From Allohahella marinimesophila (GTDB taxonomy: Bacteria > Pseudomonadota > Gammaproteobacteria > Pseudomonadales > Oleiphilaceae), in contig NZ_BAABBO010000001.1 in assembly GCF_039538005.1 (NCBI RefSeq), positions 558,001-622,000 of the forward strand: 64,000 bases of DNA. Reading direction: 5' to 3'. The notes beneath the pieces were generated by a model. That model was not told where the DNA came from and searched no databases. It saw nothing but the letters and a program-made list of their open reading frames with translations. Below are positions 57,306 to 64,000 of this stretch, piece after piece. Position 1 is the first letter of the stretch; the number at the start of each line of letters is the position of its first letter. Made by a program: the position numbers and the translations under genes.

Positions 57306-58922
57306 CTACTGCGGCTGGCCCAGGGGTGTCTCTCCGAGGAAGGCTGTCTTGATTAATTCGCGAGTGTAGGGCTCAACGGGGTTGCTGAAAAGGGCTTCCG
57401 TAGTGTTGTGTTCAACGATCTTTCCCTGTCGCATGACGAAGACCCGATGGCACATGGCCTGAACGACCCGAAGGTCATGACTGATGAACAGAAAGCTCAG
57501 GCCAAAGTCTCTTTGCAGCTTCTGTAGCAGCTCGATGATCTGTTGCTGAATGGTGCGATCCAGCGAAGAGGTCGGTTCATCCAGCACCAGCAGCTCAGGT
57601 TTCAATATCAGCGCACGCGCGATACAGACACGCTGGCGCTGGCCGCCAGACAGTTCGTGCGGATAGCGGTCGCGCCAGCTCGGATCGAGCTGCACCGCCT
57701 CCATGGCTTCGGTGACGGCAACAGCCAGCTCGGCTGGGCTGAGTGACTCATGAATCTCCAGGCCCTCACGAATGATTTCGTCCAGAGTCAGCCGTGGCGA
57801 CAGGGCGCCGTAGGGATCCTGAAAAATGACCTGTATGCGCTTGCGCAGGGGCTTGAGCGCGGAGCCTTTCAGGTCATCGATGCGCTGGCCATCGAAGACG
57901 ATCTCGCCCTCGCTGCTTTCGAGGCGAAGCACGGCGCGGCCGAACGACGATTTGCCCGAGCCGCTTTCACCAACCAGCCCGATCGATTCGCCGCGGCGAA
58001 TGGTGAGTGAGACATCATCCACCGCCTTGACGTAGCTCTTCACCTTGCCGAACAGGCTCTTTTTCAGCGGATACCAGCAGCGAAGGCCGTTGACGTCCAG
58101 AATGCTTTTGTCGGACACGATATCAGGGGGCGTACCGTGTGGCTCCGACTGGATCAGCTTTTGAGTATAGGGATGCGCAGGCTGTTCGAACACCTGACGG
58201 CATTCTCCCTGCTCCACGACCTCACCACGTTCCATGACCACTACGCGATCAGCGATCTGACGCACGATATGCAGGTCGTGGGTGATAAACAGGACCGCCA
58301 TTTTCATCTCATCCTGAAGCCGCTGTATCAGCTCGAGAATCTGCGCCTGTACGGTCACATCGAGGGCCGTTGTCGGTTCGTCCGCAATCAGCAGAGATGG
58401 CTCATTGACCAGGGCCATGGCAATCATCACACGCTGCCGCTCGCCGCCTGAGAGCTCATGAGGAAAGGCCTGCAGACGCTGCGCAGCATTGCGGATCCCT
58501 ACCTTGTTGAGCCAGAACAGCGCCAGCTCGAGTGCTTCCCGTTTGCCGAGTCCTCTTTGCAACACGATCTTTTCGGTGAGCTGGCGATGGATCCGATGCA
58601 GCGGGTTCAGCGAGGTCAGTGGCTCCTGAAAGATGACGCCGACTTCGCCAGAGCGGATCCGGCGCAGTTCAGCCTCCGAGGCTTTGAGAATCTGGGTGCC
58701 CTTGAACTCGATGTCACCTCCCAGCACATGCAGGGGTGGCGAATCGATCAGGCGCAGGATGGTCATCGCAGTGACTGACTTGCCGGAGCCGCTTTCGCCG
58801 ACGAGGGCCAGTGTCTCGGCGGGCTCGATATCAAAGCTGACCTTGCGGATAACGGCCTCTTGCAGCGGGGTGTGTGGCCCCCGGAAGTCGAGCGTCAGAT
58901 CACGAATATTCAAGAGGCTCAT
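57306..58922 (-). CDS. yejF: Oligopeptide/microcin C ABC transporter, double ATPase YejF
   Basis: 538 aa with two ABC domains in one chain. First: Walker A GESGSGKSVTAMTIL, signature LSGGERQRVMIAMAL, Walker B LLIADEPTTALD. Second: GESGSGKSSFGRAVL, LSGGQRQRVCIARAL, LLVLDEPTSSLD. Each has the oligopeptide-specific C-terminal extension (HPYTQKLI, EPYTRELI). It powers uptake by YejB/YejE of peptides or microcin C-like compounds. The ATG overlaps the yejE stop by 4 nt. Confidence 0.95.
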   Translation of the reverse strand: MSLLNIRDLTLDFRGPHTPLQEAVIRKVSFDIEPAETLALVGESGSGKSVTAMTILRLIDSPPLHVLGGDIEFKGTQILKASEAELRRIRSGEVGVIFQEPLTSLNPLHRIHRQLTEKIVLQRGLGKREALELALFWLNKVGIRNAAQRLQAFPHELSGGERQRVMIAMALVNEPSLLIADEPTTALDVTVQAQILELIQRLQDEMKMAVLFITHDLHIVRQIADRVVVMERGEVVEQGECRQVFEQPAHPYTQKLIQSEPHGTPPDIVSDKSILDVNGLRCWYPLKKSLFGKVKSYVKAVDDVSLTIRRGESIGLVGESGSGKSSFGRAVLRLESSEGEIVFDGQRIDDLKGSALKPLRKRIQVIFQDPYGALSPRLTLDEIIREGLEIHESLSPAELAVAVTEAMEAVQLDPSWRDRYPHELSGGQRQRVCIARALILKPELLVLDEPTSSLDRTIQQQIIELLQKLQRDFGLSFLFISHDLRVVQAMCHRVFVMRQGKIVEHNTTEALFSNPVEPYTRELIKTAFLGETPLGQPQ

Positions 58923-59962
58923 TTGTAGACCGTCCTGGGATCATAGGCATCACGAACTGCCTCACCGACGAAGATCAGCAGGCCGGTCAGAATCGACAGC
59001 GAGCAGAAAGCGGTGATGCCTAACCATGGTGCCTGCAGGTTTGCCTTGCCCTGGGCCAGCAGTTCACCCAGTGAGGGTGATCCTGGTGGCAGACCATAGC
59101 CGAGGAAGTCGAGCGAGGTCAGGGCGACGACCGACCCCGATAAGACGAAGGGCACGAACGTCATGGTGGCGACCATGGCATTGGGCAGGATGTGCTTGAA
59201 CATGATGCGATTGTCGCTCATGCCCATGGCCCTGGCGGCCACGACATAATCGAAGTTCCGACCTCGCAGGAATTCGGCCCGCACCACGCCGACATAACTC
59301 ATCCAGGAAAACAGCAGCATGAAGCCGATCAGTATCCAGAAGGTGGGCTGGATGACGCTGGCCAGGATGATCAGCATGAACAGGGTAGGCAGGCTCGACC
59401 AGATTTCGATGAAGCGCTGGAAGAAGAGGTCCACGCGGCCACCATAGTAGCCCTGCAGCGCGCCCGCCGTCACGCCAATGACGGCGGACGCAATGGTCAG
59501 CGAAAAGCCGAAAAGAATGGCTACGCGCGTTCCGTAAAGTACTCTTGCCAGCACGTCACGGCTCTGATCATCCGTGCCCAGCCAGTTTTCCGCGCTAGGC
59601 GGGCTGGGCGCCGGGGAGGGCAGATCATAGATGATCGTGTCGTAACTGTAGGGAATCAGTGGCCAGATGATAGAACCCTCGGCTTCTATGATATCTGCCA
59701 GATAAGGGTCGGTGTAATCCGCCTCGACATCGAACTCTCCACCGAAATCGGTTTCGGAATAGGTCTGGAATATGGGGAAGTACCACTCATCCTGAAACTC
59801 GATGGCCAGTGGCCTGTCGTTGGCAATGAGGTCCGACAGCATCGACACGATGAAGATGAATGCGAAGATATAGAGTGAGTAATAGCCCACCCGATGCGAC
59901 TTGAAACGCTGCCAGCGCTGCCTGTTCTTGACCGATAATTTTCCAACCACTTTGCTGCTCAT
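58919..59962 (-). CDS. yejE: Oligopeptide/microcin C ABC transporter permease YejE
   Basis: 347 aa. An N-terminal span (YYSLYIFAFIFIVSMLSDLI), a large periplasmic loop (EYEF-like EFQDEWYFPIFQTYSETDFGG) typical of YejE, then five spans with the EAA loop (RAMGMSDNRIMFKHILPNAMVATMTFVP). SRDVLARVLYGTRVAILFGFSLT and GLPPGSPSLGELLAQGKANLQAPW are family-typical. 10 nt after yejB and overlapping yejF, so it is co-translated with it. Confidence 0.95.
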   Translation of the reverse strand: MSSKVVGKLSVKNRQRWQRFKSHRVGYYSLYIFAFIFIVSMLSDLIANDRPLAIEFQDEWYFPIFQTYSETDFGGEFDVEADYTDPYLADIIEAEGSIIWPLIPYSYDTIIYDLPSPAPSPPSAENWLGTDDQSRDVLARVLYGTRVAILFGFSLTIASAVIGVTAGALQGYYGGRVDLFFQRFIEIWSSLPTLFMLIILASVIQPTFWILIGFMLLFSWMSYVGVVRAEFLRGRNFDYVVAARAMGMSDNRIMFKHILPNAMVATMTFVPFVLSGSVVALTSLDFLGYGLPPGSPSLGELLAQGKANLQAPWLGITAFCSLSILTGLLIFVGEAVRDAYDPRTVYK

Positions 59963-59972
59963 GTCTGGCCCC

Positions 59973-61067
59973 TCAACCCCGCGACTCGAAGTCGATGCGT
60001 GGGTCGACCCAAGTATAGGTCAGGTCCGTGATCAGACCGACGATGAGACCGATGAGGGTGAAGATATACAGCGTACTGAAGATGACCGGGTAGTCACGCT
60101 GAAGCACCGCCTCGTAGCCCAGCAGGCCAAGACCGTTGAGTGAGAAGATGATTTCGATGAGCAGCGCTCCGGTGAAGAAAATGCCCAGAAATGCGCTTGG
60201 AAAGCCTGCGATGATGATCAGCATGGCATTACGAAACACATGCGTGTACAGCACCTTTCGTGGTGTGAGGCCCTTGGCCCGCGCTGTCATGACATATTGC
60301 TTGTTGATCTCGTCGAGAAACGAGTTCTTGGTCAGCATGGCGAGCGTCGAAAAGCCCCCGATGACGCTGGCTGTGATGGGCAGCGCCATATGCCAGAAGT
60401 AGTCGATGATCTTGTCCGGCCAGGATAGCGAGTCCCAGTTTTCCGACACCATGCCCCGAAGCGGAAACCAGTCGAAATATTGCCCACCAGCAAAAAGAAT
60501 GATGAGCAGAATGCCGAACAGGAAGCCTGGTATGGCGTAGAAAATCGACAGTACGATGCTGGTCCAGCGGTCGAAAGACTGGCCGTTACGCAGTGCCTTC
60601 ATGATGCCCAGGGGAATGGAGACCAGGTAGACGATCAGCAGTGTCCACAGCCCGAGCGAGATACTGACTGGCATTGCCGCCAGAATCAGATCCACCACAC
60701 TGCCGGCCTTGAATAGGCTGTCACCGAAATCAAAGGTGAGGTAGTCGCCCAGCATATCGAAATAACGTTCATGCAGGGGCTTGTCGAATCCGAAGCGCTT
60801 CTCGAGGGCGGCAATGATCTCGGGATCGAGACCCCGCGCGCCCTTGTAACCACCCTCGCTGGCGGATTGTGCCACGGCGCCCTGAACATCGGCCTGGTTG
60901 GCATTCGTCAGACGGTCCATCATACCGCTGCCCATGCCACGGCTGGCGGCGATGGCCTGCTCCACCGGGCCACCAGGCGCCGCCTGCACGATGAGAAAAT
61001 TGATGGTGATGATGATCCACAGAGTCGGGATCATCAGCAACAGTCGCTTGAGTATGTAGACGCCCAC
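59973..61067 (-). CDS. yejB: Oligopeptide/microcin C ABC transporter permease YejB
   Basis: 364 aa. DppB-like permease starting MGVYILKRLLLMIPTLWIIITINFLIVQAAPGGPVEQ, with periplasmic segment, five further spans and EAA loop (YVMTARAKGLTPRKVLYTHVFRNAML). Contains the YejB-type FGFDKPLHERYFDMLGDYLTFDFGDS insertion. It forms the channel with YejE. 43 nt after yejA. Confidence 0.95.
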   Translation of the reverse strand: MGVYILKRLLLMIPTLWIIITINFLIVQAAPGGPVEQAIAASRGMGSGMMDRLTNANQADVQGAVAQSASEGGYKGARGLDPEIIAALEKRFGFDKPLHERYFDMLGDYLTFDFGDSLFKAGSVVDLILAAMPVSISLGLWTLLIVYLVSIPLGIMKALRNGQSFDRWTSIVLSIFYAIPGFLFGILLIILFAGGQYFDWFPLRGMVSENWDSLSWPDKIIDYFWHMALPITASVIGGFSTLAMLTKNSFLDEINKQYVMTARAKGLTPRKVLYTHVFRNAMLIIIAGFPSAFLGIFFTGALLIEIIFSLNGLGLLGYEAVLQRDYPVIFSTLYIFTLIGLIVGLITDLTYTWVDPRIDFESRG

Positions 61068-61110
61068 TCAGCTCATCCTGCTCGTCAAGATCATCAGAAC
61101 CGCCTGAGGC

Positions 61111-62982
61111 TTACTTCGCATCCTTCGACCACCAGAGGCTTTCGCCAAGATCATATTCCGGGCGTGTCTCAGGTCGGTCGAACTTGTCCCAGTAGGCAAT
61201 TCTGAATGCACTGATATGCCAGTGCGGAATCAGGAAATAGTTCCACAGGGCTACCCGGTCGAATGCACGGCCCCAGGCGAGCAGGGCGTCGTCATTGGTC
61301 AGATTCTCTGTAATGCCCGCGACGAGCTTGTCGATGGCCTCATCCTGAATATTCGCGATGTTCCAGGTGGAATCGACGAACTTCGAGTCGAACAGAATCT
61401 TCATATCGGACGAAGGCGTCGGCAAGGCTGGGTATGAGCCTGAGAGCATATCGAAATCGTGGTTTCGCAAACGGTTGATGAACTGACTGGCATCGATGCG
61501 TCGCACGTTCAGAGTAATCCCTATCTTCTCCAGATTTGCCTTGTACGGCGCCACGATCCGTTCGGTCTGGGGGTCTCTGGAAATGAACTCGAACTCGAAG
61601 GGTTCGCCTTTGTCGTTGATGAGACGGCCATCCTTCAAGGTCCAGCCGGCTTTCTTGAGCAGTGCCAGTGCCGCCCGCATCTGGGTGCGTATATTGCCGT
61701 CGCCCTTGGTTTCAGGCAGCTCGAAAGCCTTGTCGAACACCTGTGGTGGAACAAGCGATGTCATCGGCTTGAGAATCGCGAGTTCTTCTTCAGAAGGAAG
61801 TCCACTCGAAGCGTAATCAGTATTGGTGAAATACGAACGTGTGCGGGTGTACTGATCGTAGAACAGCGCCTTGTTCATCCATTCGAAATCGAGCAGATAG
61901 CTCAAGGCCTCCCTGACCCGGCGGTCCTTGAACAGCGGTCTCTGGGTATTGAAAATGAAGCCTGAAGTCGCCTGAGGCAGCGAGTGTTCGAGGGCTTCGC
62001 GCTTGACCTTGCCTTCATCGAGCGCAGGGAAATCATAGGCAGTCGCCCAGTTCTTGGCCTGGGTTTCTTCCCAGAATTCGAACTGACCTGACTTGAAGCC
62101 TTCGAAGGCGACGTTGGCGTCCAGGTAGTAATCGTAGCGAACGATATCGAAATTGTTACTGCCTTTATTGACTGGAAGATCCTTGGCCCAGTAATCGTCG
62201 AGATGCCGGTACTCGATATACTGGCCCAGCTTGAAGTTGTCGATGGTCATGCCACTACTGCCGATGGCAATCTCCTTGCTGGGCTCGCTGAAATTACGGC
62301 TGCCCCAGTAATGTTCGGGCAGAATCTTCAGTGACAGCAGCGACGCCATTTCCTCGCGGTTGGCGCCTTCGAGATGAAAGGTGACTGTCTGTTTGTCCTC
62401 GACCTCAATATCCTTGACGAAGCTGTAGTACTTCTTGAACTGCGGTACACCTTCCTCAGCGAACTTCTCGAAGGAGAATTTGACTGATTCTGCGGTGATC
62501 GGCTTGCCGTCCTGAAAGGTGGCTTTCGGATTGATGTGGAAACGCAGGAAGCTGTAATCGGACGGGTAACTGATTTTTTCTGCGATCAGAGGATAATAAA
62601 CATCCAGTTCATCCAGCGAGCCCTTCATCAGCGGGTCGTACAGGCCGTCTGAAGCCGTGGCAGGCGTACCGCGCTGCGCGTAGCGATGCAGGTTGTCGAA
62701 GGTGCCTACGGCAGAACGTCGCAGACTGCCACCCTTGGGCGCATCCGGGTTGGCGTATTCGAAATGTCCGAAGCCTTCCTGGTATTTCGGCTCGCCGCGG
62801 AGGGCGAAGCTGCTGGTCGTGGTGACGGCAGCCTTGCCAGCCTCTGCCGGGGCTTCAGCTTTGGCAGGTGCCTGTTCAGCCTCCTGAGCCAGAGAGGAAG
62901 CCGCGGGGGAAAAGAGCATGACGACTACGGGGAGGGTGAGTAAGCAGCGTCTCAGGAATGAATCGGTTGATTCATGAGCCAT
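61111..62982 (-). CDS. yejA: Oligopeptide/microcin C ABC transporter substrate-binding protein YejA
   Basis: 623 aa from ATG 62982 (TTG at 62988 in frame); AAGGGG stands about 9 nt upstream. Signal peptide LLTLPVVVMLFSPAASSLAQ. The SBP_bac_5 fold has FALRGEPKYQEGFGHFEYANPDAPKGGSL, TLEVEDKQTVTFHLEG-like VEDKQTVTFHLEGANREE, DYWAKDLPVNKGSNNFD and GFIFNTQRPLFKDRRVREALSYLLDFEW, all as in YejA. It captures peptides in the periplasm. The preceding mltD ends 31-37 nt away, too short for a strong separate promoter, so mltD and yejABEF may form one transcript. Confidence 0.95.
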   Translation of the reverse strand: MAHESTDSFLRRCLLTLPVVVMLFSPAASSLAQEAEQAPAKAEAPAEAGKAAVTTTSSFALRGEPKYQEGFGHFEYANPDAPKGGSLRRSAVGTFDNLHRYAQRGTPATASDGLYDPLMKGSLDELDVYYPLIAEKISYPSDYSFLRFHINPKATFQDGKPITAESVKFSFEKFAEEGVPQFKKYYSFVKDIEVEDKQTVTFHLEGANREEMASLLSLKILPEHYWGSRNFSEPSKEIAIGSSGMTIDNFKLGQYIEYRHLDDYWAKDLPVNKGSNNFDIVRYDYYLDANVAFEGFKSGQFEFWEETQAKNWATAYDFPALDEGKVKREALEHSLPQATSGFIFNTQRPLFKDRRVREALSYLLDFEWMNKALFYDQYTRTRSYFTNTDYASSGLPSEEELAILKPMTSLVPPQVFDKAFELPETKGDGNIRTQMRAALALLKKAGWTLKDGRLINDKGEPFEFEFISRDPQTERIVAPYKANLEKIGITLNVRRIDASQFINRLRNHDFDMLSGSYPALPTPSSDMKILFDSKFVDSTWNIANIQDEAIDKLVAGITENLTNDDALLAWGRAFDRVALWNYFLIPHWHISAFRIAYWDKFDRPETRPEYDLGESLWWSKDAK

Positions 62983-63019
62983 ATTCAAAAACCCCTTTCA
63001 TATCATTGTTATGCGGCCC

Positions 63020-64000
63020 TCAACGCGAGAGCTGGGTAACGTCCACAAACACCGTGAGCCGTTGCCCAGGACGCAGGATGCTACCTGGTCTGATTGAGTT
63101 CCAGCGTAACAGGTCGTCCATGGAAACATTGTAATGTCCGGCGATCTTGGAAATTGAGTCGCCATCGCGAACGGTATAGCCAAATTTACGCACAGTATTC
63201 TGCGGATTCACACCGTTCAGTGCAATGCTGCCCGGACGCTTGGTGATCTCGGCCGGGACCCACAACGTGAGGCTGGCACCGGATCGCAATGGATCGCCTG
63301 GCGCCATACTGTTCCACTTGGCTAATTGTCCGACACTGACATCATAAGTGTTGGCCAGATCCCAGAGCGTATCACCAGCCTCTACCTTATGCACGATCTT
63401 GCTACTGCCGGCGCGCGGATTCACGTTCGCAATCGCCTGCTGCACCCGGTTGTTGACGTTGAGCGTGTAATGCTCGTCGCGTTTCGATGCCGTGGGAATC
63501 AATAGCGCCTGGCCGATCTTCAGATTGTCGCCTTCGATCTGGTTGACATCCCTGACGACGGCACGGGTGGTCTTGAAACGCTGAGCAATATGACCAAGTG
63601 TATCGCCACTCTTGACGAGGTAACGATGCCATTTCAGACGTTGGGATGATGGCAGCAGGGCCAGTTCTGTCCGGAAAGCTGTGGCATGCGTCTTCGGAAT
63701 GAGCAGACGGTGCGGGCCATCCGGATCAGTGGCCCACTGATTGAATCCGGGATTCATACGGTAAATGTCGTCGATGGACAGGTTGGCGAGCTTCGCTGCC
63801 TGCGCCAGGTCGATCTGTGACTTGATTTCAACCACTTCAAAAAAGGGCTCATCCGCGATATAGGGCAGGGTAACGCCGTAAGCGGCAGGATTCGCCACAA
63901 CGCGAGCGATGGCCATCAGTCGCGGCACATAGAGTTCGGTTTCCCTCGGTAGCTTGAGGTGCCAATAGCCGTAGGGTCGCTTGCGCGCCTTATTGGCATT
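63020..64000 (-). CDS. mltD: Membrane-bound lytic transglycosylase D, C-terminal part (5' end outside window)
   Basis: The open frame continues past the right edge (YWHLKLPRETELYVPRLMAIA corresponds to the end of the MltD catalytic domain), so only the last about 326 residues are seen. Three LysM domains follow: near VKSGDTLGHIAQRFK, VEAGDTLWDLANTYD and VRDGDSISKIAGHYN, each about 45 residues, for peptidoglycan binding. MltD cuts glycan strands to 1,6-anhydro products at the outer membrane or cell wall. Apparent GTG or ATG starts near 63928 are internal. The mltD-yejABEF-fabI order is conserved in pseudomonads. Confidence 0.93.
   Translation of the reverse strand, partial: NANKARKRPYGYWHLKLPRETELYVPRLMAIARVVANPAAYGVTLPYIADEPFFEVVEIKSQIDLAQAAKLANLSIDDIYRMNPGFNQWATDPDGPHRLLIPKTHATAFRTELALLPSSQRLKWHRYLVKSGDTLGHIAQRFKTTRAVVRDVNQIEGDNLKIGQALLIPTASKRDEHYTLNVNNRVQQAIANVNPRAGSSKIVHKVEAGDTLWDLANTYDVSVGQLAKWNSMAPGDPLRSGASLTLWVPAEITKRPGSIALNGVNPQNTVRKFGYTVRDGDSISKIAGHYNVSMDDLLRWNSIRPGSILRPGQRLTVFVDVTQLSR

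Noticed and set aside
1..64000. Prophage, integron, transposon or genomic island
   Set aside because: No integrase, transposase, phage structural gene or attachment repeat was seen, and flanking gene orders are those of a normal chromosome.

Overview
The window is about 64 kb of chromosome from a free-living, probably marine or aquatic, gammaproteobacterium with moderately high GC. Evidence for this: the order pheT-ihfA-merR-tRNA-Pro(GGG) on the left; the order mltD-yejA-yejB-yejE-yejF-fabI on the right, which I recall from Pseudomonas; an E. coli-type PlsC; a long-UrtB urea transporter; and much cyclic-di-GMP and membrane-lipid machinery. The genus cannot be fixed from the sequence. I see no transposase, integrase, phage gene or CRISPR array, so nearly everything looks like resident chromosome. 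Both ends cut a gene (pheT on the left, mltD on the right).

Layout. 1-2388: translation and nucleoid genes (pheT, ihfA, a MerR-type regulator, tRNA-Pro). 2.6-9 kb: an orphan RsbRD_N histidine kinase, plsC, a PF10118 metal-dependent hydrolase behind a 56-nt near-perfect palindrome, a convergent MerR regulator, an AI-2E permease and a cardiolipin-synthase-like PLD protein. 9-11 kb: a lipoprotein and a DUF805/zinc-ribbon/J-domain fusion. 11-14.1 kb: a translationally coupled operon of N-formylglutamate-amidohydrolase-like protein, DUF1704 (QEGLA/MATCAP-like) metallopeptidase and glutathione-synthetase-like ATP-grasp ligase. 14.2-17.3 kb: a CHASE2 / SH3 / M48 protease operon. 17.4-23.3 kb: acyl-CoA synthetase, DUF3750 protein, MFS-PlsC fusion and a family 2 glycosyltransferase.

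23.7-30.3 kb is a type I secretion operon: a 1187-aa RTX/cadherin-like surface protein, a PrtD-type ABC exporter and an HlyD-type adaptor. After a DUF2914 protein and an unknown protein, 32.1-38.0 kb holds urtABCDE. This urea transporter has a well-formed sigma-54 promoter, a perfect NtrC-type dyad upstream, and an intrinsic terminator between urtA and urtB, so nitrogen control is strongly suggested.

38.1-44.3 kb is the most unusual neighbourhood. It has a stand-alone RibD-C reductase, a YbhN/LPG-synthase-type membrane protein, a GT4-methyltransferase fusion, a PTPS/QueD homologue lacking its catalytic Cys, a BchC-like dehydrogenase and a divergent CDP-alcohol phosphatidyltransferase. Together they look like an uncharacterised pathway joining a pteridine- or pyrimidine-like small molecule, sugar transfer and membrane lipid. 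44.3-55.2 kb carries a 7TM-DISM/EAL phosphodiesterase, a YceI protein, a thrombospondin-type-3/beta-barrel fusion, a chalcone-isomerase-like/coiled-coil/double-TonB protein, a DUF1631 protein and a PilZ protein. 55.2-64 kb has a lipoprotein alpha/beta hydrolase, fabI, yejFEBA and the end of mltD.

The best candidates for undescribed systems are the 38.1-44.3 kb cluster and the 11-14.1 kb operon. Function calls rest on motif recognition only; no database search was run.
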